A stretch of 64,000 nt of DNA, taken from Pantoea eucalypti. Its GTDB lineage: Bacteria > Pseudomonadota > Gammaproteobacteria > Enterobacterales > Enterobacteriaceae. Below are positions 43,099-53,722 of the stretch, piece after piece (the first letter of the stretch is position 1; every line of letters starts with the position of its first letter). The stretch covers positions 62,001 through 126,000 of the forward strand of contig NZ_CP045720.1 in the NCBI RefSeq assembly GCF_009646115.1, given 5' to 3'. The notes under the pieces were generated by a model. That model made no database searches. It was not told where the DNA came from and was given only the letters and a program-made list of their open reading frames with translations. The position numbers and the translations under genes were made by a program.

Positions 43099-43117
43099 AA
43101 AGCGAATTCTGTGCCAA
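43099..43117 (-). promoter_or_regulatory. Sigma54 promoter glnAp2
   Basis: Minus-strand TTGGCACAGAATTCGCTTT carries the -24 GG and -12 GC elements of a sigma54 promoter and is almost identical to E. coli glnAp2. The predicted start is about 43090, about 140 bp before the glnA ATG. Confidence 0.9.
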
Positions 43118-43173
43118 CTTTTCTGATGCTGCTTAAATCGCCTTGTGATGCACCTTTTTGTCATAAAGCACCT

Positions 43174-43239
43174 GCACCAGGATGGTCCTGGTGCACTAAA
43201 GTGGTGCTTTGTGACGATTTATTAGCACCATTTTGGTGC
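43174..43239. promoter_or_regulatory. NtrC enhancer sites of glnA
   Basis: GCACCATTTTGGTGC (43225-43239) and TGCACTAAAGTGGTGC (43192-43207) are centred about 142 and 109 bp upstream of the glnAp2 start, matching the two strong NtrC sites of E. coli. A third perfect inverted repeat with 9-bp arms (43174-43194) overlaps the nearer site and shares its GTGC. Confidence 0.85.
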
Positions 43240-43387
43240 ATAAGACCAACTTAGTGCATTTTCTGCACCGGGAACAGGGCAAATTTGCACCTATCTAATA
43301 AACTTTCAGTGAAAAGTGTGATGGTGTTCAGTCTTCCGCTTAATCAGTGTACAATAACGCGCTATTTCTAATGCCTGAGGCAAAGCT

Positions 43388-45211
43388 GTGATCGAAAATT
43401 TGCGTAACATCGCCATCATCGCGCACGTTGACCATGGAAAGACCACCCTGGTTGACAAACTGCTGCAACAATCCGGTACTTTTGATGCCCGTACCGAAGC
43501 AACAGAGCGCGTGATGGACTCCAATGATTTGGAGAAAGAGCGTGGGATTACCATCCTCGCAAAAAACACCGCCATTAAGTGGAATGACTACCGTATCAAC
43601 ATCGTTGATACCCCAGGACACGCCGACTTCGGTGGTGAAGTTGAGCGCGTCATGTCCATGGTGGACTCGGTGCTGCTGGTTGTAGATGCGATGGATGGCC
43701 CTATGCCGCAAACCCGCTTCGTGACCAAAAAAGCGTTCGCGCATGGTCTGAAGCCGATTGTGGTTATCAACAAAGTAGATCGCCCTGGTGCGCGTCCGGA
43801 TTGGGTTGTGGATCAGGTATTTGACCTGTTCGTTAACCTGGATGCGACTGACGAGCAGCTCGACTTCCCTATCATTTTCGCCTCTGCGCTGAATGGTATC
43901 GCGGGTCTTGAGCACACCGACATGGCTGACGATATGACCCCGCTGTATCAGGCAATCGTTGACCACGTTGCGCCTCCGCAGGTTGAGGCTGATGCGCCAC
44001 TGCAGATGCAGATCTCTCAGCTGGACTACAACAACTACCTGGGCGTGATCGGCATTGGCCGCATCAAGCGCGGTAAAGTTAAGCCGAACCAGCAAGTCAC
44101 TATCGTTGATAGCGAAGGCAAAACCCGTAACGGTAAAGTCGGTAAAGTCCTGACTCACCTGGGTCTTGAGCGTATCGACAGCGATCTGGCTGAAGCGGGC
44201 GATATCATTGCTATCACCGGTCTGGGCGAGCTGAACATCTCTGACACCATCTGTGATCCACAGAATGTGCAGGCGCTGCCAGCACTGAGCGTTGATGAGC
44301 CAACCGTAACCATGTTCTTTAACGTCAACACCTCACCGTTCTGCGGTAAAGAAGGTAAGTACGTGACTTCACGTCAGATCCTTGAGCGTCTGAACAAAGA
44401 ACTGGTTCACAACGTGGCTCTGCGCGTTGAAGAAACCGAAGATTCTGATGCGTTCCGCGTGTCAGGTCGTGGTGAGCTTCACCTGTCAGTTCTGATCGAA
44501 AACATGCGTCGTGAAGGTTTCGAACTGGCGGTATCCCGTCCGAAAGTTATCTTCCGCGAGATCGATGGCCGTAAACAAGAGCCATTCGAGAACGTTACGC
44601 TGGATATCGAAGAGACGCATCAGGGTTCCGTTATGCAAGCCATGGGTGAGCGTAAAGGCGATCTGAAAAACATGGATCCGGATGGCAAAGGCCGCGTACG
44701 TCTCGACTACGTGATTCCTAGCCGTGGCCTGATTGGCTTCCGTAACGAATTCATGACGATGACTTCCGGTACCGGTCTGCTCTACTCTACCTTCAGCCAC
44801 TACGACGATATCCGTCCAGGCGAAGTGGGCCAGCGTCAGAACGGCGTTCTGATCTCTAACGGTCAGGGCAAAGCTGTAGCGTTCGCTCTGTTCGGTCTGC
44901 AGGATCGCGGTAAGCTGTTCCTGGGTCATGGTGCAGAAGTCTATGAAGGCCAGATCATCGGTATTCACAGCCGTTCTAACGACCTGACCGTAAACTGTCT
45001 GACCGGTAAGAAGCTGACCAACATGCGTGCTTCAGGTACTGATGAAGCAACGACACTGGTACCACCGCAGAAAATGACGCTGGAACAGGCGATCGAGTTC
45101 ATCGATGATGACGAACTGGTCGAAGTGACTCCACTGTCAGTGCGTATCCGTAAGCGTCACCTGACTGAAAACGACCGTAAACGTGCTTCACGTGGTCCTA
45201 AAGACGCATAA
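43388..45211 (+). CDS. typA: Ribosome-associated GTPase TypA/BipA
   Basis: BipA is a translational GTPase related to EF-G and LepA that aids 50S assembly at low temperature and under stress. The start is GTG at 43388, giving 607 aa as in E. coli. G motifs are AHVDHGKTT (12-20), switch [15 protein letters not shown] and [11 protein letters not shown]. Domain V and the BipA-specific C-terminus ([30 protein letters not shown]) are complete. It is divergent from glnA; a -10-like TACAAT is at 43350-43355. A strong terminator follows. Confidence 0.97.
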   Translation: MIENLRNIAIIAHVDHGKTTLVDKLLQQSGTFDARTEATERVMDSNDLEKERGITILAKNTAIKWNDYRINIVDTPGHADFGGEVERVMSMVDSVLLVVDAMDGPMPQTRFVTKKAFAHGLKPIVVINKVDRPGARPDWVVDQVFDLFVNLDATDEQLDFPIIFASALNGIAGLEHTDMADDMTPLYQAIVDHVAPPQVEADAPLQMQISQLDYNNYLGVIGIGRIKRGKVKPNQQVTIVDSEGKTRNGKVGKVLTHLGLERIDSDLAEAGDIIAITGLGELNISDTICDPQNVQALPALSVDEPTVTMFFNVNTSPFCGKEGKYVTSRQILERLNKELVHNVALRVEETEDSDAFRVSGRGELHLSVLIENMRREGFELAVSRPKVIFREIDGRKQEPFENVTLDIEETHQGSVMQAMGERKGDLKNMDPDGKGRVRLDYVIPSRGLIGFRNEFMTMTSGTGLLYSTFSHYDDIRPGEVGQRQNGVLISNGQGKAVAFALFGLQDRGKLFLGHGAEVYEGQIIGIHSRSNDLTVNCLTGKKLTNMRASGTDEATTLVPPQKMTLEQAIEFIDDDELVEVTPLSVRIRKRHLTENDRKRASRGPKDA

Positions 45212-45231
45212 TTGCGCCTTTAAAGAATAAA

Positions 45232-45257
45232 AAGCCCCGCATGCGGGGCTTTTTTTT
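45232..45257 (+). terminator. Terminator of typA
   Basis: AAGCCCCGCATGCGGGGCTT is a 20-bp palindrome followed by seven or more T residues, 21 bp past the typA stop. Confidence 0.93.
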
Positions 45258-45420
45258 GCCTGAAATTCGGATTTACTCAGCCGGACCAGCGAATATTTGT
45301 GTGAATGATGTCGCGCTTTACTCACCTTCTGGCGTTTACGCTTTTCTCTCAGCCCGTGCCTGTTCAGCCTGCACTTTTGCCGCTAGAGTGAATACTCCAG
45401 GGAACAGAAGGAGACACACC

Positions 45421-46017
45421 ATGCTGTATATCTTTGATTTGGGCAATGTGATTATTGATATCGACTTCAACCGCGTGCTGGGTGTCTGGAGTGATTTTAG
45501 TCGTGTACCGCTGGCTTCGCTACAAGGCCATTTCCAGATGGACGAAGCGTTTGAGCAACACGAACGTGGCGAGATCAGTGATGAAGATTTCGCACTGGCG
45601 CTGTGCGAAAAGCTGGAGATCGCACTGAGCTATGAGCAGTTTGCGGCTGGCTGGCAGGCGGTCTTCGTTGACGTGCGTCCGGAAACCCTGGCGCTAATGA
45701 ACCGGCTGCGGCTGGAAGGTCATCGGGTGGTAATCCTCTCTAACACGAACAAGCTGCATTGCGAATTCTGGCCAACGCAGTATCCGGACGTGCAGCAGGC
45801 AGCGGATAAAATCTACCTGTCACAGGAGATAGGTATGCGCAAACCGGAAGCGCGGATTTATCAGCATGTGCTGGATGCAGAAGGTGTGACTGCCGATCAG
45901 GCGGTGTTCTTTGATGATAATCCAGAGAACATTGAGGCGGCCCGTGCCCTGGGTATTGAAAGTGTACTGGTTACTGACAGTAAAACGGTACCCAACTGGT
46001 TTGCGGGTCTACAGTAA
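45421..46017 (+). CDS. yihX: HAD phosphatase YihX (alpha-D-glucose-1-phosphatase)
   Basis: YihX is a haloacid-dehalogenase-family phosphatase; the E. coli protein prefers alpha-D-glucose 1-phosphate. From MLYIFDLGNVIIDIDFNRVLG it is 198 aa (199 in E. coli). The nucleophile motif is FDLGNV (Asp6), with VVILSNTN (motif II), KPEARIYQHVL (motif III lysine) and FFDDNPENIEAA (motif IV). AGGAG lies upstream of this ATG, while the longer frame begins in the typA terminator. yihY follows 3 bp later. The intervening E. coli yih sulfoquinovose genes are absent here. Confidence 0.95.
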   Translation: MLYIFDLGNVIIDIDFNRVLGVWSDFSRVPLASLQGHFQMDEAFEQHERGEISDEDFALALCEKLEIALSYEQFAAGWQAVFVDVRPETLALMNRLRLEGHRVVILSNTNKLHCEFWPTQYPDVQQAADKIYLSQEIGMRKPEARIYQHVLDAEGVTADQAVFFDDNPENIEAARALGIESVLVTDSKTVPNWFAGLQ

Positions 46018-46020
46018 CTC

Positions 46021-46893
46021 ATGATGTCACGTAAATTTCGCCCCAGGCTGCATGCGTTCTGGTTGTGGCTCAGGCTGTTATGGAAACGCATTGATGAGGA
46101 TGGCATGACGACCCAGGCCGGTAATCTGGCTTATGTCTCATTACTGGCGTTAGTGCCGCTTATTGCAGTGGTCTTTGCCCTGTTTGCGGCGTTTCCGGTT
46201 TTCTCTGACATCAGCGTGCAGTTAAAACAGTTTGTCTTCAACAATCTGATGCCTGCTGCAGGTAACACGTTGCAACGCTATCTTGAACAGTTTGTTGCTA
46301 ACGTAAACCGGATGACGGCGGTCGGGGCAGTCGGTCTTATCGTGACCGCCTTACTGCTGATGCATTCGGTCGATACGGCGTTAAACACCATCTGGCGCAG
46401 CAACAAAAAGCGACCGATGGTTTACTCCTTTGCCGTCTACTGGATGATCCTGACGCTCGGTCCGCTGCTGGCCGGTGCCAGCCTGGCAATCAGCTCTTAT
46501 CTGCTTTCCCTGCGCTGGATTAATGCCACTGGCGTAACCAGTCTGGTCGATCAGATGCTGCGCATTTTCCCGCTTCTGCTGTCGTGGTTCGCCTTCTGGT
46601 TACTCTACAGCATTGTTCCCACTCAACGGGTGCCACCGCGTGATGCGCTGATTGGCGCGCTCGTTGCCGGGGCGTTGTTTGAGCTGGGTAAAAAGGGCTT
46701 TGCGCTCTATGTTACTATGTTCCCTTCATATCAGTTGATCTACGGCGTACTGGCCGTGATCCCCATTCTGTTTCTCTGGGTCTACTGGACCTGGTGTATT
46801 GTGTTGCTGGGCGCTGAAATAACCGTCGCGTTAGCTGACTATCGGCAGTTGAAGCAGCAACACCAACAAGAAGAGCAACGCGAGGAAACATGA
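46021..46893 (+). CDS. yihY: YihY/RbN-family inner-membrane protein
   Basis: YihY is a polytopic membrane protein of 290 aa, equal to E. coli. It was once called RNase BN, but that activity belongs to the elaC product, so the function is unknown. Around six membrane helices are visible, with [27 protein letters not shown] near the N-terminus and [28 protein letters not shown] near the C-terminus. A charged tail rich in Gln/Glu ends the protein. It overlaps dtd by 4 bp within yihX-yihY-dtd. Confidence 0.95.
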   Translation: MMSRKFRPRLHAFWLWLRLLWKRIDEDGMTTQAGNLAYVSLLALVPLIAVVFALFAAFPVFSDISVQLKQFVFNNLMPAAGNTLQRYLEQFVANVNRMTAVGAVGLIVTALLLMHSVDTALNTIWRSNKKRPMVYSFAVYWMILTLGPLLAGASLAISSYLLSLRWINATGVTSLVDQMLRIFPLLLSWFAFWLLYSIVPTQRVPPRDALIGALVAGALFELGKKGFALYVTMFPSYQLIYGVLAVIPILFLWVYWTWCIVLLGAEITVALADYRQLKQQHQQEEQREET

Positions 46894-47327
46894 TTGCATT
46901 GATTCAGCGCGTGCAGCGCGCCAGCGTCAGCGTCGATCAGGAAGTGACCGGTGAAATTGGCGCGGGTTTACTGGTTCTGCTGGGCGTAGAAAAAGGCGAT
47001 GACAACGCGCGAGCGGAACGTCTCGCAGAACGTGTACTGGGCTATCGCATCTTTAGCGATGAGCAGGGCAAGATGAACCTGAGTGTCCGCCAGGCGGGCG
47101 GAAGTGTGCTGGTGGTGTCGCAGTTTACGCTGGCCGCGGATACGCAAAAAGGGATGCGCCCCTCGTTTTCGGGTGGCGCTGAACCTGCTGAAGCCGAACG
47201 TCTGTATGAATACTTCAGCGACTGCTGTCGCCAGCAGGGGATTACTACGGCGAATGGCCGTTTTGCTGCAGATATGCAGGTCTCGCTGGTGAATGATGGT
47301 CCTGTGACGTTCTGGTTGCAGGTGTGA
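46890..47327 (+). CDS. dtd: D-aminoacyl-tRNA deacylase Dtd
   Basis: Dtd hydrolyses D-aminoacyl- and mischarged glycyl-tRNA-Ala, protecting translation. The 145-aa protein (145 in E. coli) has the two family signatures SQFTLAAD and [11 protein letters not shown] that form the active site at the dimer interface, including the Gly-cisPro pair in the latter. Its ATG overlaps the yihY stop, and fabY follows, as in E. coli. Confidence 0.97.
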   Translation: MIALIQRVQRASVSVDQEVTGEIGAGLLVLLGVEKGDDNARAERLAERVLGYRIFSDEQGKMNLSVRQAGGSVLVVSQFTLAADTQKGMRPSFSGGAEPAEAERLYEYFSDCCRQQGITTANGRFAADMQVSLVNDGPVTFWLQV

Positions 47328-47383
47328 GATCGTCAGCTGAGCGGCAGGGAACAGGCCATACATCCGAGCGGGAGAAACATTAC

Positions 47384-48331
47384 ATGTATCACCTTCGCGT
47401 GCCACAGACGGCGGAAGAGCTGGATATCTATTATCAGTTCCGCTGGGAGATGTTACGTAAACCTCTGCGTCAACCGCAGGGGTCAGAACGTGACGCCTGG
47501 GATGCCCTGGCACATCATCAGATGGTGGTTGATGAACAGGGAAATCCGGTCGCTATCGGCCGTCTCTACATTAATGCCGACAATGAGGCTGCTATCCGCT
47601 TCATGGCCGTTCATCCTTCGGTGCAGGGTAAAGGGCTGGGAACGCTAATGGCGATGACGCTGGAGTCGGTAGCGCGTCAGGAAGGAGCTAAACGGGTAAC
47701 CTGTAGTGCCCGCGAAGATGCTGTCGCATTCTTCGCTAAGCTCGGCTACGTCAACCAGGGCGAGATTACCGCGCCCCAGACGACGCCGGTTCGCCACTTT
47801 CTGATGATCAAGCCTGTCGTTACGCTCGATGATATCCTGCATCGTGCCGACTGGTGCGGACAGCTGCAGCAGGCCTGGTATGATCATATTCCGCTCAGCG
47901 AGAAGATGGGTGTCCGTATTCTGCAGTTTACCGGGCAGAAATTTATCACCACCATGCCGGAAGCGGGAAATCAGAATCCACATCAGACGTTGTTTGCTGG
48001 CAGTCTGTTCTCGCTGGCCACGCTGACCGGCTGGGGATTGATCTGGTTACTGCTGCGCGAGCGCCATCTGGGCGGCACCATTATTCTGGCGGATGCGCAC
48101 ATTCGCTACAGCCACCCGATTAGTGGCCGGCCTGGCGCGATTGCTGACCTCGGCTCATTAAGCGGCGATCTCGACCGTCTGGCGCGCGGACGTAAAGCAC
48201 GTGTGCAGCTTGAAGTTGAGCTTTTTGGCGACGATGAGTGTGGCGCTGTGTTTGAGGGGGTCTATATTGTTCTGCCTGCCGATCCTGACGGGCCGCTGGA
48301 AGAGGGCGGTTCCGGCGCACGTATCAACTAA
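47384..48331 (+). CDS. fabY: FabY (YiiD), fatty-acid synthesis initiation protein with GNAT and hotdog domains
   Basis: FabY can start fatty acid synthesis in E. coli lacking FabH, apparently through malonyl-ACP decarboxylation. From [13 protein letters not shown] (47384) it is 315 aa. The N-terminal half is a GNAT acetyltransferase fold ([20 protein letters not shown] acetyl-CoA loop) and the C-terminal half a thioesterase-like hotdog ([22 protein letters not shown]). GGGAGA is nine bases upstream. A GTG at 47324 overlapping dtd would give a longer form, as annotated in E. coli. It ends the yihX-yihY-dtd-fabY group. Confidence 0.93.
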   Translation: MYHLRVPQTAEELDIYYQFRWEMLRKPLRQPQGSERDAWDALAHHQMVVDEQGNPVAIGRLYINADNEAAIRFMAVHPSVQGKGLGTLMAMTLESVARQEGAKRVTCSAREDAVAFFAKLGYVNQGEITAPQTTPVRHFLMIKPVVTLDDILHRADWCGQLQQAWYDHIPLSEKMGVRILQFTGQKFITTMPEAGNQNPHQTLFAGSLFSLATLTGWGLIWLLLRERHLGGTIILADAHIRYSHPISGRPGAIADLGSLSGDLDRLARGRKARVQLEVELFGDDECGAVFEGVYIVLPADPDGPLEEGGSGARIN

Positions 48332-48333
48332 TC

Positions 48334-48359
48334 ATAAGGGCCGCCTCCGCGGCCCTTAT
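48334..48359. terminator. Bidirectional hairpin between fabY and yicH
   Basis: ATAAGGGCCGC-CTCC-GCGGCCCTTAT is a perfect 11-bp stem between convergent stops. A/T-rich arm ends may serve as short tracts in both directions. Confidence 0.75.
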
Positions 48360-48367
48360 TGATCCTG

Positions 48368-50047
48368 TTAACGCACCTGACCGGCCTGCATTGTCTGCTG
48401 TAACTGTTGACTGTCCGTCGTCACCGACAGAGTGCCATTCACGGTCGGGCGCAGTGGCTGGCCTGCGGGTAATGCACCGCTTAGTTGCAGCTGCATATTA
48501 CTGTCACCGGTTAACGGCAATACGGGCCATCCCCAGTTCTGCAACACATTCACCGGCACTGCCCGACCCGTCAGTTGCAGTGTCAGAGGACGCGCTGGCT
48601 GCTGACCTACGGTGGCGGTTCCTTCGAGCAGGCCCTTGTTACTGAACGCACTCAGTTCAGTAACCTGAATCTGCTGCGGGTCAGCACTTAGCGCAATCGA
48701 CGGATGACGCAGATCGGTGCGGTTAAAGGTCGATTCTGCCGCGTTCAGGCTGAGCTTACCCGACCAGATCCCCCACTGATGCTGCTGAGCCAGCAGCAGG
48801 TTTTCGCCAGCGCCATCCAGTGAAGTCAGCTGGAAGGGAAACGCCGGATTAATATCGATAATCAGGTTACGGTTAGAGGTGAAACGCGTTACCTCTACAC
48901 TCTCCAGCCACGCGGGCAGTGTCGCCTGCCAGCGGTCACGCCAGTCCTGCGGCAGCGTGTATTCCAGTCCGGCAACGGCCAGATTTTTCAGCGTCAGGCG
49001 CTTATTGCTGCGCGACCAGTCACCGTCAGCCCGAATCACCCCGTTCGCCCAGCGTGAACTGAATTGTGTCAGCGCCACACCCTGCGGTGAGAAATCCAGG
49101 TTAAGGATAGGGTCATTAAGCTCGAATCCACCGTCGATAAAATTGCTGGCATTCAGCGCCAGTGAACCGTCGTTACTCTGCCAGTCATCTCCCTGCCAGT
49201 TAACGTTTCTCAGCGTCAGATCCAGATCTGTCACCGCCCAGTCAGGCCCCTGCAGACGGGCATCGGTCATGTCGAGGCGGGTAATGGCAATTGACGGAAC
49301 AACCTGCAGGCTATGCAGGAAATCTTTCAGGCTGCTGGTAGTCTGCAGACGGATGTCGTTCAGTCGCAGCTGATTAATTTTCCAGTTGCCCTGGGCATCG
49401 CGCTCACCGTTACCGGTCATGGAGCCACGCGCCAGGTCGGCACCAATATTGTCAAAGCGCATCCGACCCTGGGAAACACTGCCCTGAATCAGGACGTTTT
49501 CACCCGGCACATTATTCAGCGTCATGCTGCCTGCGCTCATCTGGAAGCGGGCATCGCGACCCAGCATATCCAGCCCCGTGGGCTTCCACGGCAGGATGCC
49601 GCCATTAACCTGCTGAGCAAACAGCGGTAACGCGCTCTTGGGACTGTCGATACGCATATTATTGAGTTGCAGGCGATCGGCCTGAATCGGCAGCGTGCTG
49701 CCCTGCGCCAGATTAGCCAGATTCACTTCCCCATCGCGCAGCTCAAGGCTGCTGAAATGCAGCGGATCGCTGAACTGAATCAGCGCCAGGCCGAGATCAA
49801 CCCGTTTCGCGACCAGCACCGCAGGCTGACCATCGTGACCAAAGCTGAAGTCATCCAGAATGATATGAGAGGGAGAAGAGAAATTGTGTTCAATTTTACT
49901 CAGGGAGAGATGCCATTCGGTTTTGTCGCTCACCCAACGGCTAAACCAGCCTGCACCCCACTGTGTCTGCAGCAGTACATAGATCACGACCAGGGTAAAA
50001 AGCAGCAGTAAAAGTAAGGTGAGGAAAAACTTTCCAATAAATTTCAT
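48368..50047 (-). CDS. yicH: AsmA-family protein YicH
   Basis: YicH is one of the AsmA-like proteins, inner-membrane anchored with a large periplasmic repeating-beta-groove domain; relatives move phospholipids to the outer membrane. The 559-aa product (569 in E. coli) has one N-terminal membrane helix (about residues 5-26) followed by a beta-rich domain and the C-terminal AsmA signature region (LQLTGRAVPVNVLQNWGWP). It is convergent with fabY. In E. coli yicH lies on the opposite side of oriC, so a rearrangement boundary falls just at its 3' end. Individual function is not established. Confidence 0.93.
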   Translation of the reverse strand: MKFIGKFFLTLLLLLLFTLVVIYVLLQTQWGAGWFSRWVSDKTEWHLSLSKIEHNFSSPSHIILDDFSFGHDGQPAVLVAKRVDLGLALIQFSDPLHFSSLELRDGEVNLANLAQGSTLPIQADRLQLNNMRIDSPKSALPLFAQQVNGGILPWKPTGLDMLGRDARFQMSAGSMTLNNVPGENVLIQGSVSQGRMRFDNIGADLARGSMTGNGERDAQGNWKINQLRLNDIRLQTTSSLKDFLHSLQVVPSIAITRLDMTDARLQGPDWAVTDLDLTLRNVNWQGDDWQSNDGSLALNASNFIDGGFELNDPILNLDFSPQGVALTQFSSRWANGVIRADGDWSRSNKRLTLKNLAVAGLEYTLPQDWRDRWQATLPAWLESVEVTRFTSNRNLIIDINPAFPFQLTSLDGAGENLLLAQQHQWGIWSGKLSLNAAESTFNRTDLRHPSIALSADPQQIQVTELSAFSNKGLLEGTATVGQQPARPLTLQLTGRAVPVNVLQNWGWPVLPLTGDSNMQLQLSGALPAGQPLRPTVNGTLSVTTDSQQLQQTMQAGQVR

Positions 50048-50138
50048 AGCATCCTTCCCGAGTTAAATCCGGTGAGAGGTTGTTATGCCTGAATTACCGT
50101 TACAGCTCAACAGACTGGATGTAAATCCGAATAATTAG

Positions 50139-50160
50139 CAGGCAGGCCGAAGCCTGCCTG
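50139..50160 (-). terminator. Hairpin between xanP and yicH
   Basis: On the minus strand CAGGCAGGC-TTCG-GCCTGCCTG is a perfect 9-bp stem with UUCG loop, five bases after the xanP stop. The following CTAATTATT is a poor T-tract, so termination may be partial. Confidence 0.65.
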
Positions 50161-50165
50161 TGGCC

Positions 50166-51539
50166 TTACTTCTCTGGCGGAAAAATCAGGTTGAGCACGA
50201 TTGCGGTAATACCGCCTGCGGCAATGCCGGAAGAGAGCAGCGTTTTCAGCCAGTCGGGGGCAAACTGCAGGATCAGTGGCTGCTGAGACACGCCCAGACC
50301 CACCGCCAGCGACAGCGCAATAATCATGATGGCGCGACGATTAAGCGGCTCGCGTGACACGATGCGAACACCTGAGGCGGCAATGGTGCCGAACATCACA
50401 ATGGTTGCGCCGCCGAGTACCGGCTCAGGAATCATCTGCACCAGACCGCTGACCGCCGGGAACAGCCCCAGCACAATCAGCATCAGTGCGACAACAAAGC
50501 CCACGTAGCGGCTGGCCACGCCGGTCAACTGAATCACACCGTTATTCTGACCGAAGCAGGAGTTAGGGAAGGTGTTAAACAGCGCGGAGACAAAGGAGTT
50601 GAGGCCATTTGCCAGCACGCCGCCTTTCAGGCGTTTCATATAGAGCGGGCCGCTGACCGGCTGTTCCGACACATCCGAGGTGGCAGTGATATCGCCGATG
50701 GTCTCCAGGGAGGTCACCATAAATACCAGCATCAGCGGAACGAGCAGGTTCCAGTCGAAGCCCAGCCCGTAATAAAGCGGGGTCGGCACCACGATCAGCG
50801 GCTGATCAGCAGGAATACCGGCTGCCGGCAGCATGCCCATCGCCCAGGCCAGCAGATAGCCCACGGCCATCGCAATCACCAGGGAGGCGACGCGCAAATA
50901 GGGGTTTTTCTGCCGGTTAAGCAGCACGATCACCAGTAGCACGGCGCCAGCCAGCATCAGATTCTTTGGTGCGCCAAAGGTATGGTCACTCATCGCGCTA
51001 AAACCGCCGCCAATCGAGGTCAGTCCTACCTGAATCAGCGACAGCCCAATAATCATCACCACGATACCGGAAACCAGCGGCGTGATAATCCGGCGAGCCA
51101 GATGCAATACGCGTGACAGCACCATTTCGGTACAGGAGGCCACCATCAGCGTGCCAAATAGCGCCGCCATCATGGTGGGCACGTCAGCGCCGCCATTCTT
51201 CAGCGCCATCCCGCCCATGATCAAAGGCGTCACAAAGTTAAAGCTGGTGCCCTGAATCGACAGCAGACCCGAACCCACCGGTCCCCAGGTTTTGATTTGC
51301 AGCAGCGATGCCACACCTGAAGCAAACAACGACATGCTGATAACGTGCCGGGTATCTTCTGCGGGCAGGCCCAGCGCCTGACAGATCAGAATGGCGGGCG
51401 TGATGACCGCGACAAACATCGCCAGCAGATGCTGACCAGCGGCAAACAGCGTTTGCGGCAGAGGTGGACGATCTTCAAGACGATAAATCAGTTCGCTTTG
51501 CGTGGCGGAAGGCTGGTCTGGCTGAGGATTGGTGGACAT
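50166..51539 (-). CDS. xanP: Xanthine permease XanP (NCS2 family)
   Basis: XanP is a proton-coupled high-affinity xanthine transporter of the NCS2/UraA fold. The 457-aa product (463 in E. coli) is highly hydrophobic with about 14 membrane segments. It contains [16 protein letters not shown] with the substrate-site acid residue and the NCS2 signature [19 protein letters not shown]. The soluble C-terminus is short. It lies beside yicH as in E. coli. recG follows upstream after 104 bp, and the E. coli gltS gene that normally intervenes is missing. Confidence 0.93.
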   Translation of the reverse strand: MSTNPQPDQPSATQSELIYRLEDRPPLPQTLFAAGQHLLAMFVAVITPAILICQALGLPAEDTRHVISMSLFASGVASLLQIKTWGPVGSGLLSIQGTSFNFVTPLIMGGMALKNGGADVPTMMAALFGTLMVASCTEMVLSRVLHLARRIITPLVSGIVVMIIGLSLIQVGLTSIGGGFSAMSDHTFGAPKNLMLAGAVLLVIVLLNRQKNPYLRVASLVIAMAVGYLLAWAMGMLPAAGIPADQPLIVVPTPLYYGLGFDWNLLVPLMLVFMVTSLETIGDITATSDVSEQPVSGPLYMKRLKGGVLANGLNSFVSALFNTFPNSCFGQNNGVIQLTGVASRYVGFVVALMLIVLGLFPAVSGLVQMIPEPVLGGATIVMFGTIAASGVRIVSREPLNRRAIMIIALSLAVGLGVSQQPLILQFAPDWLKTLLSSGIAAGGITAIVLNLIFPPEK

Positions 51540-51643
51540 CTTCTGTTCTTCCCAAAAAATAATGTGGCGATTGTAATCATCCGCCGGGCAAAAGCAATCG
51601 TTTGCCCGGCGTGGATATAAAAGCCGACTTGAAGGGGTCTCAT

Positions 51644-53722
51644 TCAGACGTTGGTAAAACGGGTGTTCTCTGGCAGCCAGCGTTCAATCAGGGCGCTGGC
51701 CTGCTCGGGATAGTGCTGGTGGATGTGGCGCGCCACACGCTGAACTTCGGGCACCATCGCTGCATCGCGCAGCAGGTCAGCCACTTTAAATTCGGCGTTG
51801 CCGGTCTGACGTGTGCCCAGCAGTTCACCCGGTCCGCGAATCTCCAGATCGAACTGGGCAATAACAAAGCCGTCATTACTGTCGCGTAGTACCTGTAAAC
51901 GCTTCTGCGCCGTCTTGCTCAGCGGCGCTTTATAGAGCAGTACGCAGTGTGATGCCACGGCACCACGACCCACACGGCCTCGCAACTGATGCAGCTGTGC
52001 CAGCCCTAACCGCTCAGGGTTTTCGATAATCATCAGGCTGGCATTCGGCACGTCCACGCCGACCTCAATGACGGTCGTCGCTACCAGCAGCTGGAGTTCA
52101 TTCGCTTTAAACGCCTGCATGACCGCCTGTTTTTCAGCGGGTTTCATGCGGCCATGCACCAGTCCGATATTTAAGTCGGGCAGCGCGGTTTTCAGGGATT
52201 CCCAGCTGGCTTCTGCCGCCTGTGCTTCCAGCAGCTCTGACTCTTCAACCAGCGTGCAGACCCAGTAGGCCTGACGTCCCTCCCGGCAGGCATGCTCAAC
52301 CCGCGCCACAATCTCCTCGCGTCGCGTATCGGGGATAGCCACGGTGGTCACCGGGGTACGTCCCGGCGGCAGTTCGTCGATGGTTGAGGTATCGAGATCG
52401 GCATACGCGGTCATCGCCAGGGTGCGCGGAATCGGTGTGGCGGTCATGATCAGCTGATGCGGATGGAAACCCTGCTCCTCACCTTTTTCCCACAAGGCCA
52501 GACGCTGGTGGACGCCGAAGCGGTGCTGCTCATCAATAATGACCAGCGCCAGACCATTGAACTGCACCTGCTCCTGAAACAGAGCGTGTGTGCCCACGAC
52601 CATAGCTACCTGACCGCTGGCTATCGCCTCCTGCTGTGCCTGGCGGGCTTTGCCTTTCTGTTTTCCGGCCAGCCAGCCGACTTCAATCCCCAGCGGCGCA
52701 AACCACTGGCGGAAGTTACTGGCGTGCTGTTCAGCCAGCAGTTCGGTCGGTGCCATCAGCGCAACCTGCTTGCCATGGGCGATAACGTTCAGTGCAGAGA
52801 GCGCAGCCACCAGTGTCTTACCCGAGCCGACGTCGCCCTGCACCAGCCGCATCATCGGGAAATCATTGGCCAGATCTTTCTCTATCTCCGCCACCACGCG
52901 CTTCTGCGCATTGGTCGGCGAGAAAGGCAGCGCGGCCAGCAGCTGGTCACTGAGATTGTGTCGCGGCGGCATCGGTAACGCATAATAGCGCTGAGCGCCG
53001 GCGCGCACTGCCAGCATGCTGAGATTATGCGCCAGCAGCTCTTCCAGAATTAATCTGCGTTGTGCCGGATGACGGCCACTTTCCAGCTCGCTGAGCCGGA
53101 GATCGGGTGGCGGACGATGCAGTGTGCGCAGCGCATCTGGCAGGCTGATTAAGCCGCCGCTTAACTCTTTCGGCAACAGCTCGGCAATCGGGCAGCTTTC
53201 CAGCAGCGTCAGCGCCTGGTCAGTGAGATTACGCAGCGTGGCCTGTCGAATGCCTTCGGTCGTGGGATAAACCGGTGTTAAGGTCTCTTCCAGCGTCACA
53301 TTGCTCTGCTCGCCCTGGATGCGGTACTCGGGATGAATAATCTCAGCGCCGCGCTGACCGCGCTTAATTTCACCATAAGCGGTAACACGCCGTCCCGGCG
53401 ACAGATTGTTCTTCATCCCGGCATTAAAATTGAAGAAGCGCATTGTCAGCACGCCACTGCCATCGCTGATCTGACACACCATCATCCGGCGACGACCAAA
53501 AGTGATATCTGTGTGCAGCACTTCGCCTTCGACTGTGGCCCAGATACCGGGAAGCAGATCATTGATAGCATAGAGTTGGGTGCGGTCTTCGTAGCGCAGC
53601 GGAAGATGAAGCAGGAGATCCTGAACGGTGTGCAGGTCAATTTTGGCCAGTTTTGCTGCCTGGCTGGCACCGACGCCGGTCAGTGTACTGAGCGGAATGG
53701 CATCCAGCAGACGGCCTTTCAT
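51644..53722 (-). CDS. recG: ATP-dependent DNA helicase RecG
   Basis: RecG is a double-strand DNA translocase that reverses stalled replication forks, processes Holliday junctions and unwinds R-loops. The 692-aa product (693 in E. coli) has an N-terminal wedge OB domain (about 60-150). SF2 motifs are GDVGSGKT (I), DEQHRFG (II), [11 protein letters not shown] (III) and LRGRVGRG (VI), and the C-terminal TRG region ends [12 protein letters not shown]. Its ATG overlaps the trmH stop by 4 bp, extending the gmk-rpoZ-spoT-trmH-recG series. Confidence 0.98.
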   Translation of the reverse strand: MKGRLLDAIPLSTLTGVGASQAAKLAKIDLHTVQDLLLHLPLRYEDRTQLYAINDLLPGIWATVEGEVLHTDITFGRRRMMVCQISDGSGVLTMRFFNFNAGMKNNLSPGRRVTAYGEIKRGQRGAEIIHPEYRIQGEQSNVTLEETLTPVYPTTEGIRQATLRNLTDQALTLLESCPIAELLPKELSGGLISLPDALRTLHRPPPDLRLSELESGRHPAQRRLILEELLAHNLSMLAVRAGAQRYYALPMPPRHNLSDQLLAALPFSPTNAQKRVVAEIEKDLANDFPMMRLVQGDVGSGKTLVAALSALNVIAHGKQVALMAPTELLAEQHASNFRQWFAPLGIEVGWLAGKQKGKARQAQQEAIASGQVAMVVGTHALFQEQVQFNGLALVIIDEQHRFGVHQRLALWEKGEEQGFHPHQLIMTATPIPRTLAMTAYADLDTSTIDELPPGRTPVTTVAIPDTRREEIVARVEHACREGRQAYWVCTLVEESELLEAQAAEASWESLKTALPDLNIGLVHGRMKPAEKQAVMQAFKANELQLLVATTVIEVGVDVPNASLMIIENPERLGLAQLHQLRGRVGRGAVASHCVLLYKAPLSKTAQKRLQVLRDSNDGFVIAQFDLEIRGPGELLGTRQTGNAEFKVADLLRDAAMVPEVQRVARHIHQHYPEQASALIERWLPENTRFTNV

